Source: Porticoccaceae bacterium
GTDB taxonomy: Bacteria; Pseudomonadota; Gammaproteobacteria; Pseudomonadales; Porticoccaceae
DNA length: 39,236 bases
Assembly (NCBI GenBank): GCA_002731695.1
Contig: PCCK01000004.1
Location: 29,096 to 68,331, forward strand
Reading direction: 5' to 3'
The notes under the pieces are model-generated. The model saw nothing but the letters and a program-made list of their open reading frames with translations. It did no database searches and had not been told where the DNA came from. Shown here piece after piece: positions 1 through 6,382 of this stretch (positions within the stretch are counted from its first letter, which is position 1; each line of letters begins with the position of its first letter). The position numbers and the translations under genes were made by a program.

Positions 1-34
1 AACTAATTTAATTTAGCCCTCGTGAGGAAATTTT

Positions 35-793
35 ATGGATATTGCTACTATTGTGGGTCTTTTAGGAGCGTTTGGGTTGATCTTCATGGCGATTGACGAT
101 ATTGGTGCTTTTATCGATACCCCATCACTCTTGATCGTGGTTGCAGGATCTGCAATGGTCACGATGGCGAGATCGTCTCTGGGAGAATTTTTAAGCGCTG
201 GTGGTGTTGCCGGCAAGTGCTTTATGTACAAGATGGACACATTCCCCGATCTTATCGAAACAATGGTTGAACTCGCCACGATCGCTCGGAAGGACGGAAT
301 GATTGCTTTGGAGGGCCAAGAGCTTTCGAATGCCTTTTTGGCGAAGGGTGTTGGGATGTTGGTCGATGGGGCGGAGCAGGATGTAATCAAGTCAACTCTG
401 GAGAGAGAAAAGGATTCTACAAAGATAAGACAAATGCTCGGAGCCGATTTTTTTGCTGCATGGGGTGAGGTTGCCCCAGCCATGGGAATGATAGGAACTT
501 TGATAGGGCTAGTTCAGATGTTGGGGAATATGTCGGATCCGAAAGCTATTGGACCAGCGATGGCAGTTGCTTTATTAACTACGATGTACGGCGCCATATT
601 GGCTAATGTGATCATGTTGCCGCTCAATATGAAACTTACGAACATGGCATCATTGGAAGAGCAGAATAATGAATTAATCATTGAGGGCTTAATGTTTATG
701 GCAGAGGGCGGAAATCCTCGCGTGTTAGGTGATAAACTAGCAGCGTTCTGTGATGCTTCGGCGCAAGCCAAGCTTGCAGCCGCTGCTGGATAA
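35..793 (+). CDS. motA: Flagellar motor stator protein MotA (PomA type)
   Basis: This is the A subunit of the stator, an inner-membrane ion channel that pushes on FliG to turn the rotor. The 252-residue length suits the short PomA-type proteins. Four membrane segments are visible near residues 3-22, 31-48, 144-165 and 172-196, with the cytoplasmic loop between the second and third. The third segment begins with the conserved APAMGMIGTLIG stretch. A GAGGA ribosome site lies about 8 bases before the ATG. It is followed after 15 bases by a motB gene, so the two are co-transcribed; the promoter is outside the window. Sodium coupling is inferred from the PomB-like partner, not from this gene alone. 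Confidence 0.96.
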   Translation: MDIATIVGLLGAFGLIFMAIDDIGAFIDTPSLLIVVAGSAMVTMARSSLGEFLSAGGVAGKCFMYKMDTFPDLIETMVELATIARKDGMIALEGQELSNAFLAKGVGMLVDGAEQDVIKSTLEREKDSTKIRQMLGADFFAAWGEVAPAMGMIGTLIGLVQMLGNMSDPKAIGPAMAVALLTTMYGAILANVIMLPLNMKLTNMASLEEQNNELIIEGLMFMAEGGNPRVLGDKLAAFCDASAQAKLAAAAG

Positions 794-808
794 GATTGAG
801 CTTCAGCT

Positions 809-2023
809 ATGGCGGAGGAACAAGAAAAATCAGCTGGCGAGGATGAAGTAGTTGAACTCAATTGGTGGGAGATACCGATTGATCATGGTCCTGAAAAGCA
901 AGACTGCCCAAAGTGTAAAGGCGGGGCGCCTGCTTGGATGGCAACCTTTGCAGATATGGCTACATTACTCATGGCTTTCTTTGTTCTGTTGCTTTCATTT
1001 GCTGAAATGAGTGTGCCTAAATATAAGCAGATTGCTGGTTCATTGAAAGCCTCTTTTGGCGTTAAACGTATCGTGCCAACTATTACCATCGAGACCGCTC
1101 GAAGTATCGTAGTCGATGATTTTTCGCCTGCGGTCGCGCAACCGACTGTTTTTCGGGACGTCAAACAACGGTCGGAAGATATTACCATGAGAGAGGTGGT
1201 TAAAAAAACTGAGGAGAAAGAGGCTGATTTTGAGACTCAACAAGACTTTCGGACGCTAGAGCAGGTAATGCAAGATGAAATCAATAGTGGCCAGGTTACA
1301 GTGCGCATAGATGACAATAAAGTCGTCGTTGAGCTGAGAGCTACAGAGCAAAGCGGTGGGGCTGCTGATGTCGACGTTTCAGACGGCACTGGCGGGCCGA
1401 TTAGCCAAAAGACTCTGGACATTGCGGCGAAGGTTGTGAATACACAAGCGAGGCTCTCAACTGAAGTCGAAGTGCGCAGACAAAAATTGGCAGAGGGTGA
1501 GAAATCGCAGGGTCGAGACGATCAAAGCAGTTCGCTAAAGTCTCCTGGCGGTAAAACTAACAAGCAGAATCAAGACATCGAAGATCAGTTCCAGAAAGTA
1601 CGTGCTGACCTATCTAAGGACATTCAGAGGGGTTTGGTGGAAGTAGAAAAAATTGGTAACAGAATAACTGTCCGATTAGCAAGTCAAGGCTCGTTTGTGT
1701 CTGGCAGTGCAAGTTTGAAGGATGAGTTCGAACGACTCTTAGGACGTGTTGGAAAGTCTTTATCCTCTTCTAAAGGTAAAGTCCGAGTTGAGGGTCACAC
1801 TGACAACGTTCCAGTGGCTTTTAGTGAGCGTTTTAAGTCAAACTGGGACCTGTCCGCTGCGAGATCTGCTTCGGTAGCTCAATTTTTTATAAATGAATCC
1901 GGGTTCGATGAAGAGCGAATAACCGTTGCTGGATTCGCGGATACTAAACCAATTGCCAGAAACGATAGCTCGGTGGGTCGGTCTCGTAACAGGCGTATTG
2001 AGGTAATTGTTGACGGCAGTTGA
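809..2023 (+). CDS. motB: Flagellar motor stator protein MotB (PomB type), first copy
   Basis: This is the B subunit of the stator: it carries the ion-binding aspartate and anchors the stator to peptidoglycan. A CxxC (residues 33-36) precedes the membrane segment, which reads WMATFADMATLLMAFF and holds the ion-binding Asp at residue 49. The segment resembles PomB of sodium motors. The C-terminal OmpA/MotB domain is complete, with VEGHTDNVP at 327-335 and NRRIEVIVDG at the end. At 404 residues it is longer than typical MotB/PomB (about 310). The extra linker holds a second, degenerate copy (about 149-180) of the beta-strand motif that opens the OmpA domain (about 262-300). A second motB follows directly. 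Confidence 0.95.
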   Translation: MAEEQEKSAGEDEVVELNWWEIPIDHGPEKQDCPKCKGGAPAWMATFADMATLLMAFFVLLLSFAEMSVPKYKQIAGSLKASFGVKRIVPTITIETARSIVVDDFSPAVAQPTVFRDVKQRSEDITMREVVKKTEEKEADFETQQDFRTLEQVMQDEINSGQVTVRIDDNKVVVELRATEQSGGAADVDVSDGTGGPISQKTLDIAAKVVNTQARLSTEVEVRRQKLAEGEKSQGRDDQSSSLKSPGGKTNKQNQDIEDQFQKVRADLSKDIQRGLVEVEKIGNRITVRLASQGSFVSGSASLKDEFERLLGRVGKSLSSSKGKVRVEGHTDNVPVAFSERFKSNWDLSAARSASVAQFFINESGFDEERITVAGFADTKPIARNDSSVGRSRNRRIEVIVDGS

Positions 2024-2040
2024 TTTCTGGGTGGAATTTA

Positions 2041-3282
2041 ATGGTTGATCAAGAAGAAGTAAACTCGGAAGAGGATACAGACTCTGCAGAAGCAAAAGAG
2101 GAGCAGATACTGGATTCGCAGGGTTACCCAACTGTATTGGATGAGGAAGGTAAGCCAATTGAGAGGGAGGTGGTTACTCACCCCAAACCTCCGGAGTGCT
2201 CGCCATGTAAGAGTGGTGCGCCCGCGTGGATGGCAACATTCGCCGATATGGCCACGCTCTTGATGGCATTTTTTGTACTCCTTCTTTCATTTGCAGAGAT
2301 GAATGTTCCGCGATACAAGGAAGTTAGTGGCTCAATGAAAAACGCGTTCGGGGTACAGCGAATCGTTCCTACTGTTGAGCCTCCAAAGTCTAAAAGTATT
2401 ATTGCAAAGCAATATAAGCGTGCGAAAGTTGACCATACTACGTTGAATGTCATCCAAGAGCAGACCACTGATGAAGAGCAAGCGGTTGATCCTATACTTA
2501 AGGAAACAACTAAGACTGCGGATTTCGATACGAATTCTGATGTAGAAAAATTAAAAGAAACTATGGCAAAAGAGATAGCTCGCGGTAAGGTGGAAGTAAG
2601 AATTGAAGATAAAAGATTGGTTGTAAAGGTTATCTCTCAAGCTAAGAAGGGAGAAGACGGAAAAAATGAAAGTACTATGTCGGGTGCGCAGGTTTCTCAA
2701 GACGACCTTGAGGTTTATGCAAAGATTGCTGCAGCTCAAGCTCAGGTAGAATCAGTGGTTCAAGTTGAACAGGGTTCGCCTGACGACGTTGCCGCTAATT
2801 TATCGGGCATGTCGGATGCTAAAAGAAAACGTGCGATAGACGACCAGTTTGAAAGAATCCGAATGAACCTCTCAAATGAAATTTCGAAAGGTTTGGCCGA
2901 TGTTGAGCGGGATGGAGATAAGATAATCGTTAGATTAGCGGAGAGGGGTTCGTTTCGAAGCGGCTATTCAGATCTGCAGCCGGGATTTAAACCCTTGTTG
3001 AAAAAAGTGGGTAATTCAATAGGGGAGTCTAGTGGGCTAATAACAATTGAAGGACATACAGATAACGTGCCAATGGCGTTTAGTGAGCGTTTTAGATCTA
3101 ACTGGGACCTGTCGGCCGCCCGTTCAGCTGCAGTGGCTGATTATTTGCTGGATAACTCTTCTGTAGAAGAAGGTCGAGTGACAATTGTTGGTCTCGCAGA
3201 TACCAAACCAATCAGATCAAATAACACACCGCAAGGGCGAGCGAAAAATCGACGAATTGAAGTAATAATTGACGGAGGCTAA
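2041..3282 (+). CDS. motB: Flagellar motor stator protein MotB (PomB type), second copy
   Basis: This is a tandem paralogue of the preceding stator B subunit, 413 residues from the ATG at 2041. A TTG seven codons upstream (2020) overlaps the previous gene's end, but the ATG with GGTGGA before it is the better start. It shares the CxxC (53-56), the WMATFADMATLLMAFF membrane segment with Asp69, the long linker with an internal motif copy (about 170-200), and an OmpA domain with IEGHTDNVP near 336-344. The N-terminal tail and linker differ strongly from copy one, so this is not a recent duplication. Both copies keep the residues needed for ion flow and peptidoglycan binding, so two stator types sharing one A subunit are possible. 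Confidence 0.93.
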   Translation: MVDQEEVNSEEDTDSAEAKEEQILDSQGYPTVLDEEGKPIEREVVTHPKPPECSPCKSGAPAWMATFADMATLLMAFFVLLLSFAEMNVPRYKEVSGSMKNAFGVQRIVPTVEPPKSKSIIAKQYKRAKVDHTTLNVIQEQTTDEEQAVDPILKETTKTADFDTNSDVEKLKETMAKEIARGKVEVRIEDKRLVVKVISQAKKGEDGKNESTMSGAQVSQDDLEVYAKIAAAQAQVESVVQVEQGSPDDVAANLSGMSDAKRKRAIDDQFERIRMNLSNEISKGLADVERDGDKIIVRLAERGSFRSGYSDLQPGFKPLLKKVGNSIGESSGLITIEGHTDNVPMAFSERFRSNWDLSAARSAAVADYLLDNSSVEEGRVTIVGLADTKPIRSNNTPQGRAKNRRIEVIIDGG

Positions 3283-3383
3283 TGATTGAGTTTTTTATCA
3301 AGCTGGGTCTTTCTCTGCGTAAGAGTGTGGTGTCTAGAAATTTTAAAACAAAGGATACTGGTTGTGTTTTCTGTGGATCTTAA
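3282..3383 (+). CDS. Possible 33-residue peptide overlapping the motB stop
   Basis: A small reading frame starts at the ATG inside the TAATG that ends the second motB, with GGAGG just upstream. It encodes 33 residues starting MIEFFIKLGLSLRK, with a short hydrophobic-basic N-terminus and a CVFC near the end. The GGAGG also encodes the conserved C-terminal Asp-Gly-Gly of MotB, so the ribosome site may be accidental. No family is recognised. Only conservation in relatives would make this a real gene. Confidence 0.2.
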   Translation: MIEFFIKLGLSLRKSVVSRNFKTKDTGCVFCGS

Positions 3384-3406
3384 ATGAACTTATATTCAGA
3401 AGAGAT

Positions 3407-3423
3407 GTTATCAGTCTGATAAC
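3407..3423. repeat. Perfect 8-bp inverted repeat between convergent genes
   Basis: The sequence GTTATCAG-T-CTGATAAC is a perfect palindrome with one central base. It lies between the 3' ends of the motB operon and the K+ channel gene. No T-run follows on either strand, so it is not a standard intrinsic terminator. It could be a protein-binding site or a small hairpin. Confidence 0.4.
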
Positions 3424-3459
3424 TCCGGAAACACGCTACAATGTAACTACAGTTTTTGT

Positions 3460-4410
3460 TCAATCTTCTGACGTTCTGTTAGCTTTTTCTTCAATAATTT
3501 CGTCGAATTCTTGCTGCTCAGCGATGTTGTCAAAGATAGCCTTTGCATGTTGTTCGGTTATTTTAAATCGACCCCTTAAATCTTCGATGTGATCGGCCTC
3601 ATCTTCGGTTATGACACCATCAGCCATTGCTGCGTTAACTTCAGCTTCAAATATTGCCTCGCGCCTAGCCATTTGGTTGGAAAAAGCAGACGCTACGATA
3701 CCGGTTAAAAGTGCTACTGCACAGACGCCCATCAAAGCAGTAAATGCTCCTACAATCTTACCTATTCCAGTGACAGGTGACACATCACCATACCCGACAG
3801 TTGTGAGAGTGATTATGGACCACCACATTGTGTGTGGAATCGATTGAAAGTTTTCTGGTTGTGCCTCATATTCAGCGAGGTACATCATTGAACTGGATAA
3901 GAATAGCGCTATTGCCATGAGGTATAGGGCAGCAACAAACGACTGTCGCTCTTGATAAATTGCCGAAAACAGGTCCTCTAACGCGGTAGAATAATGAGAA
4001 ATCTTAAGTAACCTCAATAACCGAAGGACACGCAACCATCTTAGGTCGGTTCCTGGAAAGAAGTAAGGTAATATGCTGGGCAAAATAGCCGCTAAGTCAA
4101 CTATCCCGTGAAAACTGAAGATGTAGCTTGCTCTTCTGCGCGATGCATCAGCATATCGGTTTTTTTCATCGGCGGCCATTGACCAAATTCTTAATAAATA
4201 CTCTACAGCGAAGACTAATACCGAGAACATTTCAAACATAAAGAATTGTCTCTGGTATGTTTCTCCCAAAGACGAAATAGACTCAAGGCATACTGCCAAA
4301 AGGTTGAGGAAGATTAATATTGAGAGGAAATAATCACAAGCTAGACTCGTTTTGTCGGTTTTGTCACCTTTATCAAGTATCTGAAATATCCTGCTCTGAG
4401 TGAATGTCAT
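3460..4410 (-). CDS. Six-transmembrane voltage-gated-type potassium channel
   Basis: This is an inner-membrane K+ channel of the voltage-gated-like superfamily, 316 residues. S1 to S3 lie at about 26-125. An S4 segment carries regularly spaced arginines (R124, R127, R130, R133). The pore loop holds the TVGYGD selectivity filter at 204-209, followed by S6 at about 217-243. The C-terminus is a short acidic and helical cytoplasmic tail (250-316) with a DGVITEDEAD stretch resembling an EF-hand or helix-hairpin. No RCK nucleotide-binding domain is seen. It converges on the motB operon and has its own promoter. A link to motility is not shown. Confidence 0.93.
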   Translation of the reverse strand: MTFTQSRIFQILDKGDKTDKTSLACDYFLSILIFLNLLAVCLESISSLGETYQRQFFMFEMFSVLVFAVEYLLRIWSMAADEKNRYADASRRRASYIFSFHGIVDLAAILPSILPYFFPGTDLRWLRVLRLLRLLKISHYSTALEDLFSAIYQERQSFVAALYLMAIALFLSSSMMYLAEYEAQPENFQSIPHTMWWSIITLTTVGYGDVSPVTGIGKIVGAFTALMGVCAVALLTGIVASAFSNQMARREAIFEAEVNAAMADGVITEDEADHIEDLRGRFKITEQHAKAIFDNIAEQQEFDEIIEEKANRTSED

Positions 4411-4469
4411 GGTATACCGACTCCGATTATCTATAATAATTGTGGATGCAATTTTTGTTGTTTAAGTAA

Positions 4470-4498
4470 TTTATGCCATGCACGAGCATTGCTGTCAA
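4470..4498 (-). promoter_or_regulatory. Candidate sigma-70 promoter of the K+ channel gene
   Basis: On the minus strand a perfect TTGACA (4498-4493) is followed after 17 bases by CATAAA (4475-4470), a 4 of 6 match to the -10 box. It lies about 60 bases upstream of the channel's ATG in the 280-base gap 4411-4690. Nothing else clear is seen in that gap. Confidence 0.4.
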
Positions 4499-4690
4499 GC
4501 CATACGTTAGGTAGCGTGGTGAGCCTATCTTTAATGAGGGGACTGAATATCATGAAAAAAAGTTCATCGTAATATAAACTTGTTATGCTTTTATTTGTTG
4601 CCAGTTGTTTTTAGCCTTACAAGAGATTGAGTCAAATTCACCTGTTACATCTATTTCTGGAAACTTATAGCTTGTAATTAGTGGTGCTGA

Positions 4691-5038
4691 TTATTGGCTT
4701 TCGACTATTTCATTCAGATAAGCATTTACTTGAATTCGATGTTCAATATCTGGTTTGCCGAGCTTATTTACGCGAGGAGTTGGCTGATGTAGAGATATGA
4801 ATTGATCAAAGAAAAGGCAGTCGGTAGGTAAATTGTTTTTTGGTTGCGGTGTGCTTGGCTTGGGAGACGTAGAGGAATTTTCTTCCAATAGCTCCTCGTC
4901 CTGAGACGCTTCGTAAAGCCAAGCAACCTCATTACCGAAGTTAGATTCGCTGTTCTCGCCCTTGCTCCGTGAAAGCTTTAAGTCAAAAACGCTCTGAGCC
5001 TGTGACTTCAGAGCGTTGGATATTGATGCGTATAACAT
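4691..5038 (-). CDS. Hypothetical protein downstream of fliS
   Basis: A 115-residue protein of no recognised family. It has a possibly helical start (LYASISNALKSQAQSV), a low-complexity Ser/Thr/Pro-rich middle near 55-70 and a C-terminal half with several polar helices. There is no signal peptide or membrane segment, so it is probably cytoplasmic. It starts 26 bases after the fliS stop on the same strand and has no promoter of its own, so it is probably co-transcribed with fliS from the sigma-28 promoter. The position is where fliT is found in many bacteria, but the sequence does not look like FliT. The ribosome site is weak. Confidence 0.6.
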   Translation of the reverse strand: MLYASISNALKSQAQSVFDLKLSRSKGENSESNFGNEVAWLYEASQDEELLEENSSTSPKPSTPQPKNNLPTDCLFFDQFISLHQPTPRVNKLGKPDIEHRIQVNAYLNEIVESQ

Positions 5039-5064
5039 TATGTAACTGAGCGGTTAAACAACAA

Positions 5065-5481
5065 TTATGAAGCCATTGCTGTATTTTGGTCTTTCAAGAG
5101 TGAGGGTAAGAGCGTCCAAGCGGAACTAATTTCCTCCATCAAACCCTTTACCTCGCGAACAGCTTCAATGTCGTTGTAAAGATTGGCTTTAATCAATCTT
5201 CTTAAACAATAATCATACAACTCACTGAGGTTGCGTGCTAGTTCTGCGCCTTTCTCAAAGTCCAAAGATCCCTGCAAACCAATAATGATGTTACTCGCCC
5301 TGTAAAGAGCGTCGCTTTTTTCCTTTATTGACTTGCGCACCAGATGACCCTCGGCAGCTGACAGTGAGTCTATTAGGCCATCGAACAACATTTGGATCAA
5401 CTGAACACCATCAGCATAAGGAACTGCTGATGACACATTAACATCTTGGTAGGCATTCAGTGCTTTGGCGTGTCTTTTCAT
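5065..5481 (-). CDS. fliS: Flagellin export chaperone FliS
   Basis: This is the cytoplasmic chaperone that binds the C-terminus of flagellin, stops it polymerising inside the cell and delivers it to the export gate. The 138-residue length and helical pattern fit FliS. Hallmarks are the YADGVQLIQMLFDGLIDSL stretch at about 22-40, the following helix ending in the family-typical run to GLQGSLDF, and the LYDYCLRRLIKAN stretch near 88-100. Here fliS is separated from fliC and fliD, which are not in the window. It has its own sigma-28 promoter, so it should be a late gene released when FlgM is exported. Confidence 0.95.
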   Translation of the reverse strand: MKRHAKALNAYQDVNVSSAVPYADGVQLIQMLFDGLIDSLSAAEGHLVRKSIKEKSDALYRASNIIIGLQGSLDFEKGAELARNLSELYDYCLRRLIKANLYNDIEAVREVKGLMEEISSAWTLLPSLLKDQNTAMAS

Positions 5482-5509
5482 TTTGTGGAACTCCTCGGTT
5501 TTTTACTAC

Positions 5510-5528
5510 AACTACTGATGTAGTAGTT
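5510..5528. repeat. Inverted repeat over the predicted fliS start point
   Basis: AACTACT (5510-5516) and AGTAGTT (5522-5528) are perfect 7-base arms around a 5-base centre. The repeat abuts the -10 box of the sigma-28 promoter, so it would overlap the transcription start. That position suits an operator more than an RNA hairpin, but no regulator is known. Confidence 0.4.
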
Positions 5529-5555
5529 ATATCGTCTAGAGTTCGAATTTCTTTA
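5529..5555 (-). promoter_or_regulatory. Sigma-28 (FliA) promoter of fliS
   Basis: On the minus strand the sequence reads TAAAGAAA, exactly 11 bases, then GACGATAT. The FliA consensus is TAAAGTTT-N11-GCCGATAA. The TAAAG core and CGATA core both match and the spacing is exact. The fliS ATG lies about 48 bases downstream. Confidence 0.75.
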
Positions 5556-5600
5556 GAAAATAGTGGAATAAAATTTATAGAGGAACTGCTAAAACACTTC

Positions 5601-6311
5601 TTACTGGGTAGGACAAGTCGCGTAATTACTGTTGATGCAAATGTCTGCTAATTCAACCGCTTTGGCGATCTCTTCATCTTCGAGTTGTAACTTGGCTTGG
5701 TCGCCTACGTCTGCATGGTCAAGTTTTCCATTTTTCCCAGCCACCGTGCTCCAAATGAGTGCTTTAAAAGGATCTGGATCACCAACTTCCCCTGCTTGCA
5801 GCATAAAAGCATACATAAACTGAGAATTAGCATACCCTTGCTTTGCTGAAATGAGGTACCAATATTTTGCAAATTTGTAATCCATAGATACACCTTGGCC
5901 TTGATGATACATAAGGCCAATCATGTATTGTGAATCTGCAAGTTTTTGTTCAGCAGCTTTTCTAAAGTGTTTGAAGGCCTCTCTATAATTTTTTTTTACG
6001 CCATAACCAGAATAATAAAGCATGCCTATGTTGTGTTGCGCTTCAGAAAGCCCTTGCTCCGCCGCTAGCCTATACCAGCGCATAGCAACACTATAATCCT
6101 GCGAAACCCCAAAGCCCTCTTCGTATAGATGACCGACGTTGTTTTGTGCCTCGGCTATACCATCATTTGCCATTCCGATCCAAGCGCGCATAGCAGTCGC
6201 GTAATGAGCCCGCTGGAGAGCGCTGAGACCGGCATTAAAATCTCCTAATGCTGTTGGCGACAAGAAGTAAAAAGCTATCGCTAACAATAGGCACAAATAA
6301 GATTTCCTCAT
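5601..6311 (-). CDS. Secreted Sel1-repeat protein
   Basis: A 236-residue protein with a clear signal peptide (about residues 1-23, hydrophobic core LCLLLAIAFYFLSP), so it is exported to the periplasm. At least four Sel1-type repeats of about 36 residues follow from about 38 to 180, each with the pattern A-x-Y/H-N-x-G-x-L/M-Y followed by a G-V-x-x-D/N-Y turn and W-Y/F-R-x-A-A-E-Q-G. The C-terminal tail has two cysteines that could form a disulphide. Sel1 proteins are scaffolds. MotX, the stator-ring protein of vibrio motors, belongs to the same repeat class, so a T-ring role is conceivable, but the MotX N-terminal features are not seen. It follows the ClC gene by 71 bases with a strong GGAGG. 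Confidence 0.85.
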   Translation of the reverse strand: MRKSYLCLLLAIAFYFLSPTALGDFNAGLSALQRAHYATAMRAWIGMANDGIAEAQNNVGHLYEEGFGVSQDYSVAMRWYRLAAEQGLSEAQHNIGMLYYSGYGVKKNYREAFKHFRKAAEQKLADSQYMIGLMYHQGQGVSMDYKFAKYWYLISAKQGYANSQFMYAFMLQAGEVGDPDPFKALIWSTVAGKNGKLDHADVGDQAKLQLEDEEIAKAVELADICINSNYATCPTQ

Positions 6312-6382
6312 GCTTCCTCCACGTCAAAATACAAAGCAATAAAACCCTTTTGAGGGAAGCAGTGTTTAATTGATAGGCTGTT

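Noticed and set aside
2020-2040. TTG start for the second motB, seven codons upstream
   Set aside because: It overlaps the first motB's end; the ATG at 2041 has a GGTGGA element at proper distance.
6326-6365. Terminator between the ClC and Sel1 genes (CCCT-CAAA-AGGG then TTTT)
   Set aside because: Only a 4-bp stem; too weak to separate the two genes.
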